Origin: Mastigocoleus sp. MO_188.B34
Lineage (GTDB): Bacteria > Cyanobacteriota > Cyanobacteriia > Cyanobacteriales > Nostocaceae
Length of the DNA: 49,759 bases
Assembly (NCBI RefSeq): GCF_030065675.1
Contig: NZ_JASJDK010000031.1
Coordinates: forward strand, 1-49,759
Reading direction: 5' to 3'
In this document: in pieces, positions 36,699-45,761 of the stretch
Numbering within the stretch: the first letter of the stretch is position 1
Layout of the letters: each line of letters starts with the position of its first letter
Made by a program: the position numbers and the translations under genes
Notes under the pieces: model-generated
Told to the model about the DNA's origin: nothing
The model's database searches: none
What the model saw: the letters and a program-made list of their open reading frames with translations, nothing else

Positions 36699-38405
36699 AT
36701 GAATAGTCAGGGTTTAGATATTCGAAACCAGCAATATTTTTGTCTTAATACAGGTAAAAATCTGAAAAATCTTCTGAAATCACCAATTTGGTTATCTACT
36801 TGTTTGGTGTTATCTGGTAACTTTTTGCTACAACCAATCGAAGTAAATGCCCAAACTCAATTACTACCAGCTGGTGCTCCTGTAACTCAGCAGGCTCAAG
36901 TACCTGTGCCCGTAGGTGCGACTGTTATTTACGTTAATCCACAAACAGGTTCAGATACCCAAGGTGCTGGAAATACGGAAGCAGCACCATATAAAACTAT
37001 TACCTTTGCCCTTCAACAGGCACAACCAGGAACCATTATTCAACTAGCCCCTGGAAGTTACAGCAGCGAGTCAGGAGAAAAATTTCCTCTCGACCTGAAG
37101 TCTGGCGTAGCATTACAAGGTGACGAATCAACTCGGGGACAAACAACTTTAATTACTGGTAGCGGTCAATATACTAGTCGTACTTTTGCCCGTCAAAATA
37201 TTACTATTTTGGCAGGTAAGGATAGTATTATTAATGGTATTAGCGTTACTAACCCCGAAAGCCGTGGAACTGGAATTTGGGTTGAATCAACTAATCCAAT
37301 CATCAAAAATAGTACTTTTACTAACAGCAAACGTGAAGGTATTTTTGTAACTGGTGATGGAAATCCAAAAATAGAAGGCAACATCTTTTTCCGCAATGTA
37401 GGTAATGGAGTTTCAATAGCCAAGACCGCTCGAGGAGAGATTCGCGGAAATCTATTTCAAAATACTGGCTTTGGTTTAGCTGTTGGTGGTACTTCTGCTC
37501 CCCTTATAGCCGAAAACCAAATCGTTCAAAATGTAGATGGGATTTTTATTTCTAATTCTGCTCAGCCCAAGCTACGTAAGAATGCAATTGAGAAAAATAC
37601 TAGGGATGGTATTATCATTATCTCCAGTGCTTTGCCCGATCTTGGTACCCAGGCAGAACCAGGAGGCAATCTAATCCGTGACAACAAACGTTATGATGTC
37701 AATAATGCCACTCTCAGTAATACCATTTCAGCAGTTGCTAATGATATCGAAGTAGAGAAAATTTCTGGTCAAGTGGAATTCGTCGCAGCCCAAGTTGATA
37801 GACCTACTGGCATACCAGTTGCTTTTACAGATGTACCTCCGGGTTATTGGGCAAAAATTTATATCGAAGCTTTATCATCTAAGGGTATAATTGCTGGTTT
37901 CCCTGATGGTACTTATAAACCTGATGAACCTGTAACTCGCGCCCAATTTGCTGCAATTATCAATAAGGCGTTTGTAACGGCAGCCAAACGGGAAGCAGTT
38001 AATTTTCGCGACGTAAGCCAAAACTTCTGGGGTTACCAAGCAATTCAAACTGCTTACCGGAGAGGTTATTTGAGTGGGTATCCCAACAGAATTTTTAAAC
38101 CTCAGCAAAAAATTCCCCGCGTTCAAGTCCTAGTATCTCTTGCAAATGGTTTGGGGTTAAGTGCAGCAAATCAAAACTCTCTTTCTATTTATAATGATGC
38201 GGCCCAAATTCCTGGCTATGCTAAAGATCCAGTGGCTGCAGCAACTACTCGACAGTTGGTAGTAAATTATCCCACACCCAAACAACTCAATCCAAATCGT
38301 CAAGCAACACGAGCAGAAGTTGCAGCTTTTGTGTATCAAGCTTTAGTAAATGCTGGTACCGCTCAAGCACTTCCCTCACCTTATTTAGTAACAATTCCTC
38401 AGTAG
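36699..38405 (+). CDS. DUF1565 beta-helix protein with SLH domains
   Basis: A 568-aa exported protein. A signal peptide with a long n-region ends near VNAQTQ (about residue 50). A DUF1565/right-handed parallel beta-helix follows (about 75-330; VNPQTGSDTQGAG, PGTIIQLAPGSYSSE, GNPKIEGNIFFRN). Three SLH repeats sit at about 375-560 (FTDVPPGYWAKIYIEALSSKG, NFRDVSQNFWGYQAIQTAYR, TRAEVAAFVYQALV). SLH domains hold proteins to the cell wall or its secondary polymers. The beta helix may bind or cleave polysaccharide; I see no catalytic motif. Monocistronic. Confidence 0.92.
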   Translation: MNSQGLDIRNQQYFCLNTGKNLKNLLKSPIWLSTCLVLSGNFLLQPIEVNAQTQLLPAGAPVTQQAQVPVPVGATVIYVNPQTGSDTQGAGNTEAAPYKTITFALQQAQPGTIIQLAPGSYSSESGEKFPLDLKSGVALQGDESTRGQTTLITGSGQYTSRTFARQNITILAGKDSIINGISVTNPESRGTGIWVESTNPIIKNSTFTNSKREGIFVTGDGNPKIEGNIFFRNVGNGVSIAKTARGEIRGNLFQNTGFGLAVGGTSAPLIAENQIVQNVDGIFISNSAQPKLRKNAIEKNTRDGIIIISSALPDLGTQAEPGGNLIRDNKRYDVNNATLSNTISAVANDIEVEKISGQVEFVAAQVDRPTGIPVAFTDVPPGYWAKIYIEALSSKGIIAGFPDGTYKPDEPVTRAQFAAIINKAFVTAAKREAVNFRDVSQNFWGYQAIQTAYRRGYLSGYPNRIFKPQQKIPRVQVLVSLANGLGLSAANQNSLSIYNDAAQIPGYAKDPVAAATTRQLVVNYPTPKQLNPNRQATRAEVAAFVYQALVNAGTAQALPSPYLVTIPQ

Positions 38406-38497
38406 TATAAAAAATATCTACGAATCGACCGTCCGGGATTTATGAGGAGATGGTATTTATGGTTTTCTTACCGTTAAAGTGAATGTCTTGGGTAGAT

Positions 38498-38585
38498 CGC
38501 CAAACATGACCTTTTTGAGATCGCAGGTCAATACAAATAAAAAATATAAAGCGCCAAACATGACATAGCATCAGTTTGGCGTTTT
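38498..38585 (+). terminator. Hairpin GCGCCAAAC/GTTTGGCG with T-run
   Basis: CGCCAAAC (38552-38559) pairs with GTTTGGCG (38574-38581), followed by TTTT; this is a possible terminator for the SLH gene. CGCCAAACATGAC occurs twice, at 38498-38510 and 38552-38564, but only the second copy has a pairing partner. Confidence 0.55.
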
Positions 38586-38641
38586 GCTCTTTATATAATT
38601 GGGGTTTTTAAATTTTTCAACAACCCCTTATGTATTTTCAG

Positions 38642-38699
38642 AGTCTTTATATAAGCTGACCCCGTTTGAGATATACACAAAGTCTTTATATAAGCTGAC
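38642..38699. repeat. Two 19-bp direct repeats
   Basis: AGTCTTTATATAAGCTGAC occurs at 38642-38660 and exactly again at 38681-38699, 39 bp apart start to start. TTTATATAA also occurs just upstream, near 38590. They lie between the SLH gene and the DUF3493 gene, which face each other. Confidence 0.8.
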
Positions 38700-38870
38700 T
38701 TTGTTTCAACTATTATTAGTTTCTCAACTTTTGCCTCATTTCTAGATTTTCTAATATTTTCTTAATTTTTTATGTAACTAAGTAAATATTAATGTTTTTT
38801 CATTGCTTTTTGTAAACAAAAGGTTAATGGTGCTCCATCATACAAATTTTTTTGAGTGAATTTGTTAGAG

Positions 38871-39140
38871 TTATGGCTCTTGCTGTTGATTTTCTTCCCT
38901 GCGCCAGAGGAATATCATTAAGGCGACTACTCCTAACTGAAGAGCAAAATTAGCCAAAGAAGAGGCAATTTCTTTACCAGCTAAACAGCGGAACATAAAA
39001 ACTACTGAGCCAATGAATCCAGAGGCTCCCAGACCAAGATAGATAAATTTTCGTAACCCCCTGTAGGGAGCTTTAATTTCTGCTTTTAAGCGAGAATACT
39101 GCTCTGGTGTTAAACGATTTTTGCTATTTTGTTCTACCAT
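38871..39140 (-). CDS. DUF3493 membrane protein
   Basis: An 89-aa protein with RLKAEIKAPYRGLRKFIYLGLGASGFIGSVVF and a second hydrophobic stretch (FALQLGVVALMIFLW). This is the DUF3493 pattern found in cyanobacteria and chloroplasts, where related proteins are linked to photosystem assembly. Two membrane helices are predicted by eye. The start lies 25 bp from the divergent tRNA gene. Confidence 0.85.
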   Translation of the reverse strand: MVEQNSKNRLTPEQYSRLKAEIKAPYRGLRKFIYLGLGASGFIGSVVFMFRCLAGKEIASSLANFALQLGVVALMIFLWRREENQQQEP

Positions 39141-39164
39141 GATCTATACTCTTTAATTGTGTAC

Positions 39165-39236
39165 GCCGATGTGGCTCAGTGGTAGAGCAATTGATTCGTA
39201 ATCAATAGGTCGCGGGTTCAAATCCCGCCATCGGCT
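39165..39236 (+). tRNA. tRNA-Thr (anticodon CGT)
   Basis: A 72-nt cloverleaf. The acceptor stem is GCCGATG/CATCGGC, the D arm GGCTCAGTGGTAGAGC, the anticodon stem ATTGA/TCAAT with loop TTCGTAA and anticodon CGT at 39197-39199. The T arm is CGGGTTCAAATCCCG. The CCA end is not encoded. It reads the ACG codon. Confidence 0.97.
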
Positions 39237-39421
39237 TGGAAAACAAATTTTTGTTTATATAGTTATTGATATTACAGGTAATAGGGAATAGATAACAGAA
39301 AAACATTTGCAAATTGTGGTTATACGCGATCCCTGGACACACTGATTTATTTAAGGGTATTCATGTATAATTTTAGTTGTTTTGAGCTAAGGTTATACTT
39401 GTAATAAAGTATTTATTGATA

Positions 39422-40453
39422 TCAACTTATCTGTTTAATAATGATTCTATTTCGCCCACTAGCCTTTGCTTGATAGAGCCCTTCATCTGCCTCTTTTATG
39501 AGACTTTGAGGCGAGTATTCTAGTGATGGTACAACTGTAGATATACCTAAACTAAGAGTTACATATTTACTAACATGAGATTCAGAATGTGGGATTTGTA
39601 ATTCTCTAACACCAGATTGCATTGCAGCAGCGACATGAACTGCTCCTGTGACAGGAGTATTAGGCATAATTATTGCGAATTCTTCACCACCATAACGGGC
39701 TACTAAATCATGTTTTTTTTGCGCTGCTCCCTTAAGAACACTAGCTACTTTTTGTAAGCATAAATCACCTGCAGGATGACCGTATTCGTCGTTATAGCGT
39801 TTAAAAAAATCGATATCACACAAAATTAGTGACAAAGGGTGTTCTTCTTCTATTTGATTGAGCCATTGAGTATTAAAGTATTGATCGAAGCAACGGCGAT
39901 TAGCTACTCCAGTGAGACCATCCATATTAGCCAGTTGTTGTAATGCTTTATTTGCAGCTTCTAATTGTTTATAGACTTGCGCTTGTTGCAATAAGCGTTT
40001 TACTCTTTGACGCAAAACAGCCCAATGAATCGGCTTGGTAACAAAATCGCTTGCTCCAACATTAAAAGCCTTGTCAACCGAGTCCGGATCGTCTAGACCG
40101 GTAATCATCAATATTGGAGTTCGCTCCCATAATTTTGAAATTACGTTATTAGTAACTAAAGAGTCTATATCAAAATTTGCGATCGCTAATGCCAGATTTT
40201 TTCTCGCAATCTGCATTAACTGTTGACAACAGGTAAAGCCATCCATAATTGGCATAATTGCATCTAGTAAAACTAAATCTGGTTTGACTTCGAAAAAGGC
40301 ATCTAAACATTGTTTACCATCTTCAACTTCAACAACTAGATACCCCTCTTTTTCCATCGCTTTACGCAACATTAATCGCACAATTTTATCATCGTCAGCT
40401 ACTAATATTACGGGTTGTTGTTTTGAAAGAGAATAGGAACTGATGCCTGACAT
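39422..40453 (-). CDS. Response regulator with GGDEF domain
   Basis: A 343-aa PleD-like regulator. The receiver domain has the acidic cluster ADDD (19-22), phospho-acceptor D64 in LLDAIMP and K in VTKPI. It carries an unusual insert of about 30 residues (IARKNLALAIANFDIDSLVTNN) before the ERTPILMITG strand. A short coiled linker follows (QLEAANKALQQLANMD). The GGDEF domain has an intact GGEEF active site (255-259), so cyclic-di-GMP synthesis is likely. The inhibitory RxxD position reads KKHD, so product inhibition may be lost or weak. No partner kinase is adjacent. Confidence 0.95.
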   Translation of the reverse strand: MSGISSYSLSKQQPVILVADDDKIVRLMLRKAMEKEGYLVVEVEDGKQCLDAFFEVKPDLVLLDAIMPIMDGFTCCQQLMQIARKNLALAIANFDIDSLVTNNVISKLWERTPILMITGLDDPDSVDKAFNVGASDFVTKPIHWAVLRQRVKRLLQQAQVYKQLEAANKALQQLANMDGLTGVANRRCFDQYFNTQWLNQIEEEHPLSLILCDIDFFKRYNDEYGHPAGDLCLQKVASVLKGAAQKKHDLVARYGGEEFAIIMPNTPVTGAVHVAAAMQSGVRELQIPHSESHVSKYVTLSLGISTVVPSLEYSPQSLIKEADEGLYQAKASGRNRIIIKQIS

Positions 40454-41414
40454 GAGTTATGTCCCACAAAAATTATATTTCACGCAAGAAAATACTTATT
40501 TATAATAAATCCCAGCATTAACTGGTGAGATTGCTTTCTATAGAAATTTGATTAAATTATTTTAGTTTTCATTTCTATAATTATTTAACAATCAAACTAA
40601 TTACAACACAGCATTTCACTTGGTAAAACAAAAAACAATAAAATACTTTTGCTAATAAACATTTCTTCAGATGCTTGCTGTACAAATATTATCAATCTAA
40701 AAATTTATCTTAAGCGCTACCATCAGAAGAAATGGATAAGTTTATTTTCCAAGCACAATATATCTCAGGGTAAGTTGTCTTATATTGCACAGCAAAATTA
40801 TATTTTGTATAACGATAATAAAATCTGACAATGTAAGTATCTGGATTTTATTATTTTCATAAATACATATTTACGGGATGCAGAGAATAGCCTCATAATC
40901 AGGCTTCGTATTATTGGGTTAAGAGCCAGGATTTTTGGTAGATGACAGGATTTCATAAAAGTAGCTTTTAAAAGAACAAAATTGGGTTTCTTCTTTCAGC
41001 TGATATATGCTGACAGGCAAATACTGTTTACTATTTATATTTCCCAATAGTGAGCTTATAATTAAGTTTTTGTCTAAAAGGGCAAACAGAAAATACAAAA
41101 TAATATGATAAATACCTCAGTTATCAAATAAAATTGTATTACAATTATCTACAATCAATCATTTAAATATTTTTATTTTTTATTGATCTATAAATTTACA
41201 TAAAAGTACTGAGGACAAGTTTTAGCAATATGTAAAAGGTATAGAAAAGAGATATAACTTAAACTATCGGAGTTTAGAAATTAGAAATTTCTTATGCCAC
41301 ACCAAATCATAAAACTTATCCTCCCCCAAGGGAAAGTTTTTATCGCAAGAATTATTTGGGATTAAGTATAATCCTTCAGGAATAAGACCAAAACAAGATA
41401 TCTGTAAGTTAGAA
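40454..41414. other. 960-bp gene-free AT-rich region
   Basis: I see no open frame with coding character, no known RNA motif and no strong repeats. It is one of the largest gene-free stretches in the window. It should include the promoter of the GGDEF regulator. Confidence 0.4.
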
Positions 41415-41630
41415 ATGGTAGCTAAGAGTGTCCAAAGAGGTAACAAAGGAAGCGTTGTTGAAATACCCGCGCATATTATTATTTGGGCTGGAGTACGACA
41501 CTATAAGTTGGGAATTAGCAAACTTAATAAATGGTTTCAGAATAATCAAAATGCTCTTACCTCACCAGAATTGGATTGGCTTGTACTAGAATTAAGCAAC
41601 TGGTTGGGATTGCCGATTAGTAAAAGTTAA
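41415..41630 (+). CDS. Possible small protein, unknown
   Basis: A 71-codon frame: a basic start (MVAKSVQRGNKGSVVE), a hydrophobic IPAHIIIWAGVRHYKLG and an amphipathic Trp/Leu-rich end (LDWLVLELSNWLGL). The composition looks like a protein, but the ribosome site is weak and I recognise no family. An antisense frame overlaps its start. It may be a real short gene or chance. Confidence 0.45.
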   Translation: MVAKSVQRGNKGSVVEIPAHIIIWAGVRHYKLGISKLNKWFQNNQNALTSPELDWLVLELSNWLGLPISKS

Positions 41631-41662
41631 TCTATCTGCCGTTGACAATTGCTGAATTTCTT

Positions 41663-41758
41663 GATTTTGAATCCTAGTGATTTTGAATTCTAGTGATTTT
41701 GAATTCTAGTGATTCTGAAGTCTAGTTCTTTTAAATTCTGATTATTTTGAATTCTGGT
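41663..41758. repeat. 16-bp tandem repeat
   Basis: Six 16-bp units, consensus GATTTTGAATTCTAGT. The second and third are identical and the others differ at 1-5 positions. The array ends 46 bp before the Spx/ArsC-like gene, so it lies where that gene's promoter should be. Confidence 0.85.
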
Positions 41759-41804
41759 TATTTTTAATAATAAAATTTGTTTTGCGACAATTTAACGAAT
41801 AATT

Positions 41805-42161
41805 ATGTCTATTCAAGTTTACGGTATTCCCAATTGTGGTACCTGCAAGAAAGCTTTTAAGTGGCTCGAAGAACATGGTATTGAATATGATTTTACTAAT
41901 ACCAAAGAAGATCCACCAAGCAAAGAGATGATTGAAAGTTGGGTTAATTCTTTAGGCTCCAAGCCTATGCGCAACACCTCTGGTTTATCTTATCGAGCAT
42001 TAGGTGAAGAAAAGAAAACCTGGACAGATAAACAATGGGTAGAAGCTTTTGCTAATGATGCTATGCTCCTAAAGCGACCTCTATTTATTAAAGATGGTAA
42101 AGCCATAATGGTCGGATTTCGTCAAAAAGAAGAGGTGATGGTTCAAAAGTTAACCACCTAG
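41805..42161 (+). CDS. Spx/MgsR-ArsC family protein
   Basis: A 118-aa thioredoxin-fold protein. The N-terminal motif GIPNCGTCKKAFKWLEEHGI has a CXXC pair (C11, C14). NTSGLSYRALG and LLKRPLFIKDGKAIMVGF follow. The family includes glutaredoxin-dependent arsenate reductase and the RNA polymerase-binding regulators Spx and MgsR. The CXXC and the NTSG segment are more Spx/MgsR- or YffB-like than classical ArsC. No arsenic genes are nearby, so a redox role is likelier than arsenate reduction. Confidence 0.88.
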   Translation: MSIQVYGIPNCGTCKKAFKWLEEHGIEYDFTNTKEDPPSKEMIESWVNSLGSKPMRNTSGLSYRALGEEKKTWTDKQWVEAFANDAMLLKRPLFIKDGKAIMVGFRQKEEVMVQKLTT

Positions 42162-42272
42162 GAATCATTTATGCTGCTCCTAAGCAAGGGGAAAATGCAA
42201 TAAAATATACTTCTGCAGCTAGTTAGAGAAATATGACAATATGGGAAAAGTGTTAACAGCAATTATTACCTA

Positions 42273-42680
42273 ATGTCTATCAATAACTTCGAAGCTAAGC
42301 TAGAACACCTCAAAAAAGTACGTATGGCGTTGCTGCGGCTCCACAAAGCATTGCTAGAATCAGAGCGTACTGTTTACGAACAAGTTAATGGACGCATTCA
42401 ATCGAATGGTGAATTTTTACGCTTAGTTATTGGACATGAGTGGTTTGCTTGGTTGCATCCGATTTCCCAATTCATTGTTCAGATTGATGAACTAATGGCT
42501 GCAAAAGAACCTATTACTCTCGAACAAGTAAATGAACTTGTTGCAGAAGCACAAAACTTACTTCAACCCGAATTGGAAGGTAACTCTGTAGAACAACGTT
42601 ACTATCACGCCATCCAACGTGACCCGGGTATTGCAATGATGCACGCAGAGGTATCGGAGTTATTGAAAAGTAATGCTTGA
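42273..42680 (+). CDS. Conserved helical protein of unknown function
   Basis: A 135-aa soluble helical protein: LEHLKKVRMALLRLHKALLESERTVYE, then FLRLVIGHEWFAWLHPISQFIVQIDELM and RDPGIAMMHAEVSELL. The last motifs look conserved in a family known from many bacteria, but I know no function. It follows the Spx-like gene by 111 bp and may share its transcript. Confidence 0.75.
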   Translation: MSINNFEAKLEHLKKVRMALLRLHKALLESERTVYEQVNGRIQSNGEFLRLVIGHEWFAWLHPISQFIVQIDELMAAKEPITLEQVNELVAEAQNLLQPELEGNSVEQRYYHAIQRDPGIAMMHAEVSELLKSNA

Positions 42681-42739
42681 ATTAAATGAAATTGATGTTT
42701 AAAAAAATTTTTGCGCCACAACATTAAATCATCTAATAA

Positions 42740-42761
42740 GGGGACTGATTCGATTGTCCCC
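42740..42761. terminator. GGGGAC/GTCCCC hairpin between convergent genes
   Basis: A 6-bp GC-rich stem with a 10-nt loop between the plus-strand helical protein gene and hemD (minus). It lacks a T-run, so it is only a possible shared terminator. Confidence 0.35.
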
Positions 42762-42814
42762 ACTACAAATCATTCTTACTGTAAAATTGTTTGATAGACT
42801 AATTTTTACGGTAT

Positions 42815-43633
42815 TCAATCCATATTGTAAAATTTAGCGATCGCTTGTGCAAAGCCTGCGAAGGAACTATAGTCTTCAGCAACAATAGAAACATCCAAAC
42901 CAAGTTTTCTAGCATTATTGGCTGTATAAGGACCAAAGCAGGCGATCGCAGAGTTTTGATAGTTATCTGGATTGTCGTCAAACATTTTCAAAAAAGCTGC
43001 GATTTCTGCAGTACTGCTAAAAGCAATTAAATCTATTTTGCCTTGACGAATTAAATCCAATTCTACTGGATAAAAATTTTTATCTAGACAGCTTGTTTTA
43101 TAAGTAGGAATGGGAGTAACTTCCATCCCCAATTTTTTTAATCCTGCAATAAAATTAGGCACAACATCTGGTTCTGGTACGCCAACTACTTCTGGAACTG
43201 GTACAAGTATGCTTTGTTCGGATATATCAGGAATTTCTGCTAACTCCGCAATAATTCCAGAAGGGCTTGGTTCTGTTGGAATCAGATCAACTTCCAATCC
43301 CAAAGTAGTTAATTTTTCTGCATCTTTACCAATTGCACATAAACAATTATTTTTTAAAACTGAGGAGTTGACCCCTAAATATTCTAAACGTTGAAAAAAA
43401 GCATCGATTCCATTTCTGCTAGTAAAGGTAATCCAATCAAATGTATTTAATTTATGAAGTATGGGATCTAATTTAGTAAAATCTTGTAACAAAATAATTT
43501 CAATAGTTGGCATTAGAAATGGCAAAGCACCCAACTTGACTAATTCCTGAGCTAATCTATTAGCATAATTACGTGGTGCTGTGACAATAATTCTTTTATT
43601 GCACAAAGGAAGTTTTAGTGTTGGAGTTAGCAT
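42815..43633 (-). CDS. hemD: Uroporphyrinogen-III synthase
   Basis: A 272-aa enzyme that closes and inverts ring D of hydroxymethylbilane in haem and chlorophyll synthesis. Two similar lobes are visible, with RIIVTAPRNYANRLAQELVKLGA, FDWITFTSRNGIDAFFQRL, IDLIAFSSTAEIAAFLKMF and IACFGPYTANNARKLGL. The sequence is divergent, as usual for HemD, but these motifs fit. It is not linked to other haem genes here. Confidence 0.93.
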   Translation of the reverse strand: MLTPTLKLPLCNKRIIVTAPRNYANRLAQELVKLGALPFLMPTIEIILLQDFTKLDPILHKLNTFDWITFTSRNGIDAFFQRLEYLGVNSSVLKNNCLCAIGKDAEKLTTLGLEVDLIPTEPSPSGIIAELAEIPDISEQSILVPVPEVVGVPEPDVVPNFIAGLKKLGMEVTPIPTYKTSCLDKNFYPVELDLIRQGKIDLIAFSSTAEIAAFLKMFDDNPDNYQNSAIACFGPYTANNARKLGLDVSIVAEDYSSFAGFAQAIAKFYNMD

Positions 43634-43920
43634 ATTAATTTTTCCCCTAATTTATCTATTATTTCAACACACCTGTTTTGATTAAGTTGATTAGGGTAAT
43701 TTATGGCATATATTAAGTTTCACTATAGAAAGTGAGTTCAAAATTTAGGGTTATATAGATTAATAATAGACAAGTTTTTTCATACATCTGTGAGATTTTA
43801 CTTGTATAACAAGTACTTTTAAATTTATCTGCTTGATATAGAAGTTTAAAGCATGACAATAATTGTTATTTTTTGTGCCATATGGGAAAGTAAAAAGAAT
43901 GCAAAAATGGAGGCACCAAT

Positions 43921-44772
43921 ATGGAACACAAAGAAGGATTTTTTCAAGGTGCCGGAGGTTTAAATCTTTATTATCAAAGCTGGCATCCCCAAACCGAAGT
44001 GCGTGGAGTTCTAAATATTGTCCATGGATTGGGCAGTCATAGCAGTTCGTACGGCAATATTATAGAGCATTTAATACCTAGAGGTTATGCAATATATACT
44101 TTTGATTTAAGAGGACATGGGCGTTCTGATGGTCAAAGGGGGCACATTAATTCTTGGGAGGAAATTAGAACAGATCTGAAAGCTTTTTTACAGTTAGTTG
44201 AAACTCAATTACCCAACCTTCCTCAATTTATTCTAGGTCACAGTATGGGGGGTGTTGTAGTACTAGATTATGTGATGCGCTTTTGCGTATATCGATCGCC
44301 GTTATTTGGTGTGATTACTTTAGCCCCAGCAGTAGGAAAATTAGGTATATCACCATTTAAACTAACTATTGGTAAAATTTTGTCCCGAACATTACCCCGT
44401 TTTACATTAAGCACGGGTCTTAAACTTGATACAGGGGCACGAGATGAGAAGGTTTTAGCTGCTTATGCTGAAGATAAATTACGTCACACTCGTGGTAGTG
44501 CAAGATTATCAACTGAGTTTATTGATACTGTTGATTGGATCTATGCTCATATTGAAGATTTGCAAATTCCTCTATTAATTATTCAGGGTGGTGCAGATAC
44601 GGTTACTTTACCTGAAGGAAGTCGTCAGTTTTTCCAAAAAGTTAGTTTCCCAGATAAAGAACTTCTAGAATATCCAGAAGCTTATCACGAGATTCAAGAC
44701 GACTTGGGCTATGAGCAGGTGATGGCTGATTTGGAGTCTTGGTTAGAGAGACATTTATTTCCAACAGAATAA
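43921..44772 (+). CDS. Monoacylglycerol lipase-like alpha/beta hydrolase
   Basis: A 283-aa hydrolase of the lysophospholipase/monoglyceride lipase group. NIVHGLGSHSSSYGNIIEHL and TFDLRGHGRSDGQRGHI are typical. The nucleophile is Ser108 in GHSMGG; the acid is likely in QGGADTVT and the histidine in AYHEIQDD. GGAGG about 12 bp upstream supports the ATG at 43921. It probably cleaves acylglycerols or lysolipids; no signal peptide is seen. Confidence 0.92.
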   Translation: MEHKEGFFQGAGGLNLYYQSWHPQTEVRGVLNIVHGLGSHSSSYGNIIEHLIPRGYAIYTFDLRGHGRSDGQRGHINSWEEIRTDLKAFLQLVETQLPNLPQFILGHSMGGVVVLDYVMRFCVYRSPLFGVITLAPAVGKLGISPFKLTIGKILSRTLPRFTLSTGLKLDTGARDEKVLAAYAEDKLRHTRGSARLSTEFIDTVDWIYAHIEDLQIPLLIIQGGADTVTLPEGSRQFFQKVSFPDKELLEYPEAYHEIQDDLGYEQVMADLESWLERHLFPTE

Positions 44773-44925
44773 TATTAGAGAATCTAAATATTAAAAAATA
44801 CAAATATTAAAAATTAAATAATAAATAATATAGACAGAGATTAGATACAAGTGTAACTCTAATGTTACTCTTTTATTTGATGATTATTGATTACAAGTAA
44901 TTGAATAATGAAGTAAATAAATTAG

Positions 44926-45345
44926 CTTTTTTATTTAATAAATCTACTCAAAAATGAAAAGTTAATTGTTGAAGAAAAGCAAAAAGCCAAAACATCAGTA
45001 AAACAGTTAATCGACAAAGCAAGGCTGGAAGTTAAAGATGCAGCTATTCAAAGAAAAGTTTTAGAATTAATAGAAGCGATTTTAGTTAACAAGTTTCCTA
45101 ATTTAAGTCGGGAAGAGGTAAAGGAAATGTTAAGCATGGAACTCATTAAAGGTACTAAAGTATACGAAGAGCTCAAAGAAGAAGCAAGACAAGAAGTTGA
45201 AGAAGAAGTAAGAAAAGAAGCTAAAGAAGAAATAAAAATTTCAATGATAACTAAACTTATGCAACGTGGGATGAATAGCAAAGAAATTGCTGAACTCCTA
45301 GAGCTAGATATAGAAGTTGTGAGAAAAGTAGTAGAGGGTAAATAA
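44926..45345 (+). pseudogene. 5'-truncated PD-(D/E)XK transposase-like (Rpn-type) remnant
   Basis: The frame is open from the TAG at 44923 to the stop at 45345, but its first ATG is only at 45127. The upstream part is still coding-like (KTSVKQLIDKARLEVKDAA, LELIEAILVNKFPNLSREE). The C-terminal Glu/Lys-rich helix (EEARQEVEEEVRKEAKEE) and GMNSKEIAELLELD match the tail of Rpn/DUF4351-like proteins that are abundant in cyanobacteria. The nuclease domain is missing. The 72-codon piece from 45127 could still be translated. Confidence 0.7.
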
Positions 45346-45463
45346 ACAGTTGCTAAATATTCCCACAAAAGCTATTGACTTGTTACGGCAAACAAAATAA
45401 TGGAAATAAGTGGTAATAAGTTAAGTATGCGGATGAGTAATCGTTAATCAAGTTAAATCATAG

Positions 45464-45505
45464 CGCTACGCGCAAGTAAAAAGTAAAAATTCAAAAGTCA
45501 TTAGC
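45464..45505. repeat. Short allele of the AGTAAAA heptamer element
   Basis: CGCTACGCG (45464-45472) and AAAAGTCATTAGC (45493-45505) bracket only about two heptamers. The same brackets enclose about 16 at 2151-2283. Confidence 0.75.
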
Positions 45506-45680
45506 ATCTAGCGTGAGGGGCACCGGAGGTGAACGGCTTTGCCGCGTTCTAAGCGTAACGTAGTTTATGACGCTGTCGCGTCACACTGCGTTAATGCGTG
45601 TCCTACGGACATAAGCCTAACACGTATGGTTTTTAGGGTTAATATATGTCCTAACGTAGCTTCATAGTGCTATATTACTC
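45506..45680. repeat. GC-rich palindromic repeat cluster
   Basis: A locally GC-rich island with CACCGGAGGTG, GACGCTGTCGCGTC and GTCCTACGGAC palindromes. It has no coding content. It lies in the gap between the transposase-like remnant and the DUF3598 gene. Confidence 0.5.
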
Positions 45681-45761
45681 ATCCTAGTTGCTAGCAACTA
45701 AAAAAAATTATCGTTCTAAGCAGAAGATAATTAAAATTAAAATAGTTTTAAATTTTTATTT

